Source: Ramlibacter sp. (GTDB lineage: Bacteria > Pseudomonadota > Gammaproteobacteria > Burkholderiales > Burkholderiaceae_C). Taken from it: 6,769 nt of DNA. Below the pieces are notes generated by a model. The model saw only the letters and a list, made by a program, of their open reading frames with translations, was not told the DNA's origin and ran no database searches. The stretch's first letter is position 1. Every line of letters starts with the position of its first letter. The stretch lies in assembly GCA_025351615.1 (NCBI GenBank), contig JANXVP010000323.1:1-6769 (forward strand), in the 5' to 3' direction. Below, in pieces: positions 1-6,769 of this stretch. Both the position numbers and the translations under genes were made by a program.

Positions 1-109
1 GCAGCGCCAGCACCAGCAGCCCCGGCCGGCCCAGGTAGTGCCCGAGCCTGGTCGCCAGGACGCGGCCGGCATGGTGCCGGTCGTGGAAGGGGAAGTCGCG
101 TTCGCTCAT
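1..109 (-). CDS. Phosphoribosyltransferase-like protein, N-terminal fragment (cut by window edge)
   Basis: Reading leftwards from the ATG at 109-107, 36 codons are visible before the window ends. The protein opens MSERDFPFHDRHHAGRVLA and continues through an LGHYLGRPGLLVLAL-like stretch. This resembles the start of the bacterial phosphoribosyltransferase family, in which a phenylalanine/aspartate-rich opening and a RxxAGRxLA helix lead to a hydrophobic strand and then a PRGGVPVA loop. That loop, and the PRPP-binding motif that would prove the family, lie outside the window. The ATG overlaps the stop codon of the upstream hydrolase as ATGA. A GGAGG ribosome-binding site at 118-114 sits 4 nt before the ATG, inside the hydrolase gene, so the two are almost certainly co-transcribed and translationally coupled. 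Standalone members of this family are often paired with or fused to an alpha/beta hydrolase; their substrate is not established. The family call is an inference from a short N-terminus and its neighbour. Confidence 0.72.
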   Translation of the reverse strand, partial: MSERDFPFHDRHHAGRVLATRLGHYLGRPGLLVLAL

Positions 110-789
110 GTGGCCTCCACCCGCGCCAGGTGCGACGAGAACCAGTCGCCGGCCAGGGCCGACACCTGTTCGAGCGCGCCGTGCTCTTCGAACAGGTGGG
201 TGGCGCCGGGGACGATGGCCAGTTCCTTCTCGCACTGCATGGTGCGCAGCGCCTGCTGGTTGAGCTCGATCACGCCATGGTCGGCGCCGCCGACAATCAG
301 CAGCGTCGGGGCCGTGACCGCGGCCAGCGCCACCGGACCGGCCAGGTCGGGCCGGCCGCCGCGCGAGACCACGGCGCCGACGCGCGGGCCCAGCCGGGCG
401 GCAGCGATCAGGGCCGCCGCGCTGCCCGTGCTGGCGCCAAAGTAGCCGATTCGGGCGTGGGCCAGGGCCGGCTGCTGCGACACCCACAACGTGGCGTCCT
501 GCATGCGGCGCGTCAGCAGCGGGATGTCGAAGCGATGTTCGCGGGTCTGCAGGTCCACCTGCTCCTCCTGCATCGTCAACAGGTCGAACAGCAGGGTGCC
601 GATGCCGCGTTGCTGCAGCCGCTGCGCCACCTGCCGGTTGCGCGCGCTGTGGCGCCCGCTGCCGCTGCCGTGGGCGAACAGCACCAGCGCGCTGAAGCCA
701 ACGGGCAGGGCCAGGTCGCCGTAGAGCCAGGCGTCGCCGCTGGGCAGGCGGACCTCGTTAATGGCAAAGGCTGTGGCTGGGCTTGTCAT
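106..789 (-). CDS. Alpha/beta hydrolase, dienelactone-hydrolase-like
   Basis: A 227-residue cytoplasmic protein with the full set of alpha/beta-hydrolase landmarks and no signal peptide. The oxyanion-hole loop HGSGSGRHS starts at His40. The nucleophile elbow GASTGSA puts the catalytic serine at Ser120. The acid is probably Asp170 in VGGADH, and the histidine is His198 in PGATHLF. Order and spacing fit a complete small hydrolase of about 220-230 residues. The HGSGSGRxS and GASTGxAAA forms are typical of the dienelactone-hydrolase-related group that sits beside phosphoribosyltransferases. The substrate cannot be read from sequence, and true dienelactone hydrolases use a Cys nucleophile, so that reaction should not be assumed. 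The start at 789 is supported by an AGGAGGTG ribosome-binding site at 802-795 with a 5-nt spacer. The TGA stop overlaps the ATG of the following gene. Transcription may come from the FNR-type promoter candidate at 824-866. Confidence 0.88.
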   Translation of the reverse strand: MTSPATAFAINEVRLPSGDAWLYGDLALPVGFSALVLFAHGSGSGRHSARNRQVAQRLQQRGIGTLLFDLLTMQEEQVDLQTREHRFDIPLLTRRMQDATLWVSQQPALAHARIGYFGASTGSAAALIAAARLGPRVGAVVSRGGRPDLAGPVALAAVTAPTLLIVGGADHGVIELNQQALRTMQCEKELAIVPGATHLFEEHGALEQVSALAGDWFSSHLARVEAT

Positions 790-794
790 GACGG

Positions 795-802
795 CACCTC
801 CT
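795..802 (-). promoter_or_regulatory. Strong ribosome-binding site of the hydrolase gene
   Basis: On the minus strand the sequence AGGAGGTG lies 5 nt before the ATG at 789-787. It is a near-perfect anti-Shine-Dalgarno match, the best in the window, and it fixes the hydrolase start. Confidence 0.85.
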
Positions 803-823
803 GCGGGGAACCCGGAGGTTTCA

Positions 824-866
824 AGGATAGTCCCGCCGGATGTTTCCAGGGGTTGCGCTGGGTCAA
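824..866 (-). promoter_or_regulatory. Candidate FNR/CRP-family activated promoter for the hydrolase operon
   Basis: On the minus strand an imperfect palindrome TTGACCCAGCGCAA occupies 866-853. It keeps TTGA and CAA in the positions of the FNR/ANR consensus TTGATnnnnATCAA. Downstream, TATCCT at 829-824 matches four of six bases of the sigma-70 -10 box. If that hexamer is used, transcription would start near 817, and the palindrome centre would lie about 41.5 to 42.5 bases upstream. That is the classical spacing for class II activation by FNR-type proteins. No good -35 box is present at the right distance from this -10, as expected for an activator-dependent promoter. The leader would be about 28 nt and ends in the strong ribosome-binding site. 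The right half-site is degenerate (GCAA rather than TCAA), so this remains an inference. Confidence 0.45.
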
Positions 867-899
867 GAATGCAGTGCGGCGGGCGTCATCCAGGCGAGC

Positions 900-974
900 C
901 GTCATCCCCGCGGAGGCGGGAATCCAGGGCATTCAAGAAGGAAGCTCTGGCTCCCCGCCTCCGCGGGGATGACG
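900..974. repeat. 75-nt palindromic intergenic element (REP/BIME-like)
   Basis: Two perfectly complementary 21-nt arms, 900-920 and 954-974, flank a 33-nt centre. Each arm is itself a small hairpin: CCCGC-GGAG-GCGGG at 907-920 and CCCGC-CTCC-GCGGG at 954-967. The element therefore has the nested architecture of REP-type dispersed repeats. The opening GTCATCCCCGCGGAGGCGGG and the following AATCCAG resemble, from memory, dispersed repeats with a GTCATTCCCGC...GCGGGAATCCAG core seen in many beta- and gammaproteobacteria. The centre also shows traces of symmetry, with AATCCAGG on the left facing CTCTGG on the right. The outer arm ends one base before the argA stop codon (975-977). In argA mRNA the arms could fold into a 21-bp stem and protect or end the transcript, but no U-tract follows, so it is not a textbook intrinsic terminator. 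Confidence 0.8.
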
Positions 975-2324
<1,350 letters not shown>

Positions 2325-2404
2325 CTGCAGGGTGTCGTGATTGCGCAGCAGTGTAAGGGAAAGGCTGTGGCGCCCCCAGCCTCATGCAGGTATCGTTGCG
2401 TCAC
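2325..2404. promoter_or_regulatory. Divergent intergenic region between argA and the membrane-protein pair
   Basis: These 80 nt must hold the argA promoter and probably that of the plus-strand genes. On the minus strand, TACACT at 2355-2350 matches four of six -10 bases and lies about 25 nt before the argA ATG, but no convincing -35 hexamer is found 16-18 nt further upstream. No convincing -10/-35 pair was seen on the plus strand. No clear arginine-repressor (ARG box) palindrome was recognised. Neither flanking start has a strong ribosome-binding site. The only purine runs on the plus strand are AAGGGAAAGG at 2355-2364, too far from the start, and AGG at 2388-2390, 14 nt before the ATG at 2405. 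Confidence 0.4.
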
Positions 2405-3628
2405 ATGAATACCGTGGCCGTCGGCTTCTGGGGAGCCTTTTTCGGTTCGGTCGCGTTGATGCTGGCCGGCTCCCTGCTCGCGTACGTCCGGTCGATGCAC
2501 GCGGTGGCACTGCGGGCCGCCTTGACGGCGGCGCTGTCCGCGCTGTTCGTGGTCTCCTACCTCGGCTGGCTGCCTATCTCCGACTCCGGCACCGAAGCGC
2601 GCCTGCTCGCCCACATCGCCGCCGCCTGCTCGGCGCTGCTCGGACTCATGCTGCTGGCGCTGATGGGCGTCACGCGGCGGCCCGACCGGGGATACCGCAT
2701 TCGCGCCAGCATGCTGGGTTTTTCCGTGCTGGTGGTGCTGACCGGCTGGCTGCTGCCTCCCCACCAGGCGCTGGCCCTGAGCTCGCTGCTGGCGCTTGCG
2801 GTGGGGCTCGCGGCCCTGGTGGTCTGCATCCGCGGCGCGCGCCGCGGAGACCGGCTGGCCTGGATGGCCGTGTCGGGGGTGTTCTTCATGCTGCTGGCGA
2901 TCACCGGCTTGAGCACGATCGCGCTCGGACAGGTCCATGCATGGCCGGTGCACGCGTTGAGTGCGGTGGCCGGCATGGCCTACCTGACCACCATTTCGGC
3001 GGCGCTGTGGGCCCGCTACTCCTACCTGATCGAATTGCGTGAAGTCATGGCGCATGGCCCCAGCTATGACCCGGTGACGCGGATGCGGTCGCATGCAGAA
3101 ACCGGCCAGATGGTGGGCGCCATGTTCAACCGGCCCGAGAGCGCAAGCCGCCCGGTCGGCGTCATCGCGATTTCGATCGGCAACCTGTACGCGCTGGAAA
3201 AGCTGCACGGGCGCGGCGCCGTGAACCATGCGCTGTTTGTCTGCGCCAGCCGGCTGCGCCGCGGCGTGCCGACCGACGTGGAGATGGGGCGGCTTGGCGA
3301 CGACGGTTTCCTGCTGCTGACGCGCGACTCGGACGACCCGGTGCGGCTGGTGGAAGTCGCCCGCCAGGTCGCGCAGCGGCTGGCGCAGCCGGTGTCGCTC
3401 AGCACCTCGCCGGACCCGGCGGCGCCCGAGTCCAGCCGCGCCAGCTGGGTGGCCGATGTGGGTGTCGGTGTGCTGGCTGCGGCAACTCCCTTGATGCGGC
3501 CGTCGACGGCGGTGAGCATGGCGCGCGCGATGTCCCGCACCGCCTGGAGTTTCGGCAGCCGCATTGCGTGGTTCGATCGCGACATCCGGCAGATCGCCGA
3601 GCTGCCGCTGACCGACGCCATCGGCTGA
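2405..3628 (+). CDS. Seven-helix membrane protein with degenerate GGDEF domain, copy 1
   Basis: A 407-residue protein of unknown function. About seven hydrophobic helices (near 7-28, 36-57, 67-89, 101-118, 121-141, 152-174, 181-203) precede a cytoplasmic domain from about 215 to the end. Basic loops RRPDRGYRIR (91-100) and RGARRGDR (143-150) place those loops inside, giving an N-out topology. The domain follows the GGDEF fold: DPVTRMRSH (222-230) stands for DxLTGLxNR, SIGNLYALEK (257-266) for DxDxFKxxND, and GDDGF (298-302) for GGDEF. The metal-binding Asp is Ser257, the signature Glu is Gly301, and no RxxD inhibitory site is present. Diguanylate cyclase activity is therefore unlikely; a binding or protein-interaction role is inferred. 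An ATG at 2384 would add seven residues. I prefer 2405 because MNTVAVGFWGAFF then aligns from its first residue with copy 2 (MGSLAAGFWGAFF). Copy 2 follows after 3 nt. Confidence 0.82.
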   Translation: MNTVAVGFWGAFFGSVALMLAGSLLAYVRSMHAVALRAALTAALSALFVVSYLGWLPISDSGTEARLLAHIAAACSALLGLMLLALMGVTRRPDRGYRIRASMLGFSVLVVLTGWLLPPHQALALSSLLALAVGLAALVVCIRGARRGDRLAWMAVSGVFFMLLAITGLSTIALGQVHAWPVHALSAVAGMAYLTTISAALWARYSYLIELREVMAHGPSYDPVTRMRSHAETGQMVGAMFNRPESASRPVGVIAISIGNLYALEKLHGRGAVNHALFVCASRLRRGVPTDVEMGRLGDDGFLLLTRDSDDPVRLVEVARQVAQRLAQPVSLSTSPDPAAPESSRASWVADVGVGVLAAATPLMRPSTAVSMARAMSRTAWSFGSRIAWFDRDIRQIAELPLTDAIG

Positions 3629-3631
3629 CGC

Positions 3632-4855
3632 ATGGGAAGCCTGGCTGCCGGTTTCTGGGGCGCGTTCTTCTGCGCGGTGGCTTTGATGCTCGCGGGTTCG
3701 ATCGCCGCCTTCTTCCGCTCGCTGCAGCGGGTGGCGCTGACTGCGGCGCTGTCGTCCCTGGTCTCGGCCCTGTTCGTCGTCGCCTATCTGGGCTGGCTGC
3801 CGTTCGGCGGCGCCGGCGTGCAGGCGCGTGTGCTGGCCCACCTGGCCACCATCTGTGCCGGCGCGCTGGGCTGGATGCTGCTTGCCATGCTGGGCCTGCT
3901 GCGGCAGCCGGCCCGCGCGCGCCGCATCCGGCAGTCCTTGCTGGGAATTTCGGCGCTGGTGCTGCTGGCGGGATGGGCGCTGGAGCCGATGGCTGCGCTG
4001 GCCCTGAGCTCGGTGGTCGCAATCCTGGGCGCAATCGTGGCTCTGGCGGCGTGCGTGCGCAGCGCCCGGCGCGGCGACCGGCTGGCATGGCTGGCAGTGT
4101 GGGGTGTGGCTTTCATGCTGGTGGCCCTGTCCGGCCTGAGCTGGATTGCGCTGGACCGCGACCACGTGGGCTGGCCGGTCCACGCGGTCAGCGCTGTGGC
4201 GGCGACGGCTTACCTGACCAGCATGGCGCTGGCGCTATGGGCCCGATATTCGTATCTGATCGAGCTGCGCGAAGTGATGTCGCAGGGACCGAGCTACGAC
4301 CCGGTGACGCGGATGCGCTCGCATGCCGAAACCGGACAGCTGGTGGGCGCCGTGTTCAAGTCCGCCGGGGGCGAGACCCGGCCGGTCGGCGTGATCGTGA
4401 TTTCGATCGGCAACCTGTATGGGCTGGAGCGGCTGCACGGCCGCGGCGCGGTGAACCATGCGCTGTTCGTCTGCGCCAGCCGTCTGCGGCGCAGCGTCGC
4501 GGCGGACGTGGAGATGGGCCGCCTCGGCGAAGACGGTTTCCTGCTGCTGGTCCGCAATTCGGAAGACCCGGTGCGGCTGGTCGAGATGGCGCGCCAGGTG
4601 GCCGGGCGCCTGCTGCGGCCGGTGTCGCTGGGCAGCTCGGCCGATCCGTCGGCGCCCGAAGCCAGGCGCGGCGGCTGGACCGCGGAAGTCGGGGTCGGTG
4701 TGCTGGCGGCGGCAACGCCGCAGATGCGTCCGTCCGCCGCCGTGAGCATGGCCCGCGACATGTCCCGCACCGCCTGGAGCTACAGCAGCCGGATCGCCTG
4801 GTTCGACCGCGACGTCCGCCAGATCGCGGAACTGCCGCTCACCGACGTGCGCTGA
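3632..4855 (+). CDS. Seven-helix membrane protein with degenerate GGDEF domain, copy 2
   Basis: A 407-residue tandem paralogue of the preceding protein: about 60% identical by hand count in the membrane half, 79% in the cytoplasmic half and 69% overall. The alignment needs one single-residue gap near residue 177 and one at the C-terminus. It has the same seven-helix layout and basic inner loops, including RQPARARRIR and RSARRGDR. Its GGDEF-like domain shows DPVTRMRSH, SIGNLYGLER, and GEDGF at 299-303 in place of GGDEF. The metal-binding Asp and signature Glu are missing, as in copy 1, so cyclase activity is unlikely. The ATG is 3 nt after the TGA of copy 1 and no Shine-Dalgarno sequence precedes it, which suggests translation by re-initiation and matched amounts of the two proteins. 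A heterodimer is plausible but unproven. The downstream hrpA starts 73 nt later on the same strand. Confidence 0.82.
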   Translation: MGSLAAGFWGAFFCAVALMLAGSIAAFFRSLQRVALTAALSSLVSALFVVAYLGWLPFGGAGVQARVLAHLATICAGALGWMLLAMLGLLRQPARARRIRQSLLGISALVLLAGWALEPMAALALSSVVAILGAIVALAACVRSARRGDRLAWLAVWGVAFMLVALSGLSWIALDRDHVGWPVHAVSAVAATAYLTSMALALWARYSYLIELREVMSQGPSYDPVTRMRSHAETGQLVGAVFKSAGGETRPVGVIVISIGNLYGLERLHGRGAVNHALFVCASRLRRSVAADVEMGRLGEDGFLLLVRNSEDPVRLVEMARQVAGRLLRPVSLGSSADPSAPEARRGGWTAEVGVGVLAAATPQMRPSAAVSMARDMSRTAWSYSSRIAWFDRDVRQIAELPLTDVR

Positions 4856-4898
4856 AGCGTCGGGTCGGCGGCATCCGCCCGTGGCGCGGCTGAACGCC

Positions 4899-4904
4899 CA
4901 TAAT
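4899..4904 (+). promoter_or_regulatory. Possible -10 box upstream of hrpA
   Basis: CATAAT matches five of six bases of TATAAT and lies in an otherwise GC-rich 73-nt gap. The predicted transcription start, near 4911, would give a leader of fewer than 20 nt before the TTG start. No -35 hexamer is visible at 16-18 nt spacing, and the gene could also be read through from the upstream pair. Confidence 0.3.
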
Positions 4905-4928
4905 TGCGGGCTTTGAGTTTCCACCGTC

Positions 4929-6769
4929 TTGCCGTCCCTGAACATCACCTTTCCCGAAGCCCTGCCGGTCTCCGCGCGGCGCGACGAGATTTCGGCCGCG
5001 ATCGCGGCGAACCAGGTGGTCATCGTCTGCGGCGAAACCGGGTCCGGCAAGACCACGCAGCTGCCCAAGATCGCGCTGCAAATGGGGCGCGGCAAGCTGA
5101 ACTACGCGGCTGGCCAGGGCCGCCTGATCGGCCACACCCAGCCGCGCCGGATCGCTGCGTCGAGTGTCGCCAAGCGCATCGCCGAGGAACTGAAAACGCC
5201 GCTGGGCGAGGTGGTCGGCTACAAGGTGCGCTTCCAGGACCGGCTCTCGCGCGACGCCTCGGTCAAGCTGATGACCGACGGCATCCTGCTGGCCGAAACC
5301 CAGACCGATCCGCTGCTCAAGGCCTACGACACGATCATCATCGACGAGGCCCACGAGCGCTCGCTCAACATCGACTTCCTGCTCGGCTACCTGCGCCAGA
5401 TCCTGCCGCGCCGACCCGACCTCAAGGTGATCGTGACGTCGGCCACGATCGACGCGGACCGCTTCGCGCAGCACTTCGCCAGTGCGAAAGGCCCCGCTCC
5501 CATCCTGTATGTTTCCGGACGGATGTTCCCAGTAGAGCAGCGCTGGCGCCCGTTCGAGGAAACGCGTGACTACGACCTGAACAGCGCCATCGCCGATGCG
5601 GTGGACGAACTGTGGCAGGGCAACGCGCCCGGAGACATCCTGGTGTTCCTGCCCGGCGAGCGCGAGATCCGCGAGGCGGCCGACCACCTGCGAAAGCACC
5701 TCAGCCACAACGTGATGACGCGCAATGCCGAAGTGCTGCCACTGTTCGCGCGGCTGTCGCAGGCCGAGCAGGACCGCATCTTCGACAGCCACGGTGGACG
5801 ACGCATTGTGCTGGCGACCAACGTCGCGGAGACCTCGCTCACGGTGCCTGGCATCCGCTACGTCGTCGACAGCGGCACGGCGCGCATCAAGCGCTACAGC
5901 TTCCGCAGCAAGGTGGAGCAGTTGCTGGTCGAGCCGGTCAGCCAGTCGTCGGCGAACCAGCGGGCCGGGCGTTGTGGCCGGGTTGCCGATGGCATCTGCA
6001 TCCGGCTGTACGACGAGAAGGACTTCGCTTCGCGGCCGCGCTTCACCGACCCCGAAATCCTGCGTTCGTCGCTGGCCGGCGTGATCCTGCGGATGAAGGC
6101 GCTGCACCTGGGCATGGTGGAGGAGTTCCCCTTCATCGAGCGGCCGCAGGGCCGGGCGATCGCCGACGGCTACCAGCTGCTCAACGAACTGGGGGCGGTG
6201 GATGACAGCAACGAGCTGACCCGGCTCGGCCAGGAGCTGGCCCGGCTGCCGCTGGACCCGCGGGTCGGCCGCATGATCATCGAGGCCCGTGAGCGCCATG
6301 CGCTGGACGAAGTGCTGGTGATCGCGTCGGCGCTGTCGGTGCAGGACGTGCGCGACCGGCCGATGGAAATGCAGACCCAGGCCGACCAGCAGCACGCCAA
6401 GTTCGACGACGAGAAGAGCGAATTCTCGGGCTACCTGAAACTGTGGCAGTGGATTCACGATGCGCGAGGCGGAAAACATGAGGGCGCACATGGCGCGCCG
6501 GACAACACACACAAGCTGTCGAACCGGCAATACGAGCAACTGCTGCGACAGAACTTCATCAACCTCCGCCGGGTGCGCGAGTGGCGGGACATCCACAGCC
6601 AGCTGCACACCGTCGTTGCCGAGCACAAGTGGAAGATGAACACGCAGCCAGCCAGCTACGAGCAGCTTCACAAGGCGATGCTGTCGGGCCTGCTTGGCAA
6701 CGTCGGCTGGAAGCTGGAGGACACTGCGAACCCCGCGACCGGTGCCCGCCCAGGCGGCTCAGGCCAGGA
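4929..6769 (+). CDS. hrpA: ATP-dependent DEAH-box RNA helicase HrpA, N-terminal part (cut by window edge)
   Basis: 613 codons of an RNA helicase that usually runs to about 1300 residues. In E. coli HrpA acts in mRNA processing and has been linked to rescue of stalled ribosomes. Visible in order: Walker A GETGSGKTT at 35-43, QPRR and a RIA helix, DEAHER at 139-144, SAT at 171-173, LVFLPGEREI from 238, TNVAETSLTVPG from 297 and QRAGRCGR at 344-351. All core ATPase and RNA-binding motifs are intact. A winged-helix and ratchet (HA2) region follows from about 378 to 500, and LSGLLGNVG near 585 begins the next domain; the C-terminal half lies outside. An in-frame TGA at 4914-4916 and the absence of any in-frame ATG before Walker A leave TTG at 4929 as the best start, giving (M)PSLNITFPEALPVSARRDEI. 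No strong ribosome-binding site is seen. The gene follows the membrane-protein pair on the same strand. Confidence 0.96.
   Translation, partial: MPSLNITFPEALPVSARRDEISAAIAANQVVIVCGETGSGKTTQLPKIALQMGRGKLNYAAGQGRLIGHTQPRRIAASSVAKRIAEELKTPLGEVVGYKVRFQDRLSRDASVKLMTDGILLAETQTDPLLKAYDTIIIDEAHERSLNIDFLLGYLRQILPRRPDLKVIVTSATIDADRFAQHFASAKGPAPILYVSGRMFPVEQRWRPFEETRDYDLNSAIADAVDELWQGNAPGDILVFLPGEREIREAADHLRKHLSHNVMTRNAEVLPLFARLSQAEQDRIFDSHGGRRIVLATNVAETSLTVPGIRYVVDSGTARIKRYSFRSKVEQLLVEPVSQSSANQRAGRCGRVADGICIRLYDEKDFASRPRFTDPEILRSSLAGVILRMKALHLGMVEEFPFIERPQGRAIADGYQLLNELGAVDDSNELTRLGQELARLPLDPRVGRMIIEARERHALDEVLVIASALSVQDVRDRPMEMQTQADQQHAKFDDEKSEFSGYLKLWQWIHDARGGKHEGAHGAPDNTHKLSNRQYEQLLRQNFINLRRVREWRDIHSQLHTVVAEHKWKMNTQPASYEQLHKAMLSGLLGNVGWKLEDTANPATGARPGGSGQ

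Larger units (their letters stand above)
2405..4855 (+). repeat. Tandem gene duplication (two 1224-bp units)
   Basis: The units 2405-3628 and 3632-4855 are both exactly 1224 bp and repeat at a 1227-bp offset. Homology is clear at DNA level, strongest in the second half. Near-identical blocks include the stretch around 3060-3110 against 4290-4340 (GACCCGGTGACGCGGATGCG in both) and that around 3220-3250 against 4450-4480 (GTGAACCATGCGCTGTT in both). The membrane halves have diverged much more. Differences are spread throughout, so the duplication is not recent, and short identical blocks could still recombine. Confidence 0.9.

Noticed and set aside
2384..2404. ATG at 2384 as start of membrane-protein copy 1
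   Set aside because: The seven extra residues have no counterpart in copy 2, which aligns from the Met at 2405, and no ribosome-binding site lies at a usable distance. It cannot be fully excluded.
3290..3313. Membrane-protein copies as active diguanylate cyclases
   Set aside because: The signature reads GDDGF or GEDGF, the metal-binding Asp is Ser, and no RxxD site is present, so an active enzyme is not supported.
4867..4879. Small hairpin GGCGG-CAT-CCGCC after the second membrane-protein gene, considered as a terminator
   Set aside because: The stem is only 5 bp with a 3-nt loop and no U-tract follows; such stems are common by chance at this GC content.
3568..4893. 441-codon plus-strand open frame in another frame across copy 2
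   Set aside because: Frame-shifted shadow of the paralogue, dominated by Gly, Arg and Ala, and incompatible with the conserved alignment of the real frame.
4839..6671. Long minus-strand open frame (610 codons) opposite hrpA
   Set aside because: The plus strand carries every helicase motif in order. The antisense translation shows no family features and mirrors the third-position GC pattern.

Overview
This is a GC-rich chromosomal window with dense coding on both strands and short intergenic gaps. The organism is most likely a betaproteobacterium of the order Burkholderiales, possibly Oxalobacteraceae. I infer this from the classical two-domain ArgA, the long-form HrpA helicase and the GC-rich codon use, all recognised by eye rather than by a database search.

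Layout: (1) Positions 1-789, minus strand: an alpha/beta hydrolase of the dienelactone-hydrolase type, followed with a 4-nt ATGA overlap by the first 36 codons of a phosphoribosyltransferase-like protein that leaves the window. A candidate FNR/CRP-family promoter lies just upstream of the hydrolase. (2) Positions 790-974: a short intergenic region with that promoter and a 75-nt palindromic element whose outer arm touches the argA stop codon. (3) Positions 975-2324, minus strand: argA, N-acetylglutamate synthase, the first step of arginine biosynthesis. (4) Positions 2325-2404: an 80-nt divergent intergenic region. (5) Positions 2405-4855, plus strand: two tandem paralogous genes of equal length (407 codons each, about 69% protein identity by hand count), separated by 3 nt. 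Each encodes about seven membrane helices followed by a cytoplasmic GGDEF-like domain that has lost the catalytic signature. (6) Positions 4929 to the end, plus strand: the N-terminal 613 codons of hrpA, a DEAH-box RNA helicase, probably starting at TTG.

argA and hrpA are housekeeping genes. The accessory content is the tandem pair of degenerate GGDEF membrane proteins between them and the possibly oxygen-regulated hydrolase/phosphoribosyltransferase operon. The pair looks like a duplicated membrane receptor whose output domain no longer makes cyclic di-GMP but stays under strong constraint. It is the best candidate here for something not well described. No mobile elements, CRISPR arrays, tRNA or rRNA genes were seen, and no gene-free stretch exceeds 300 bases.
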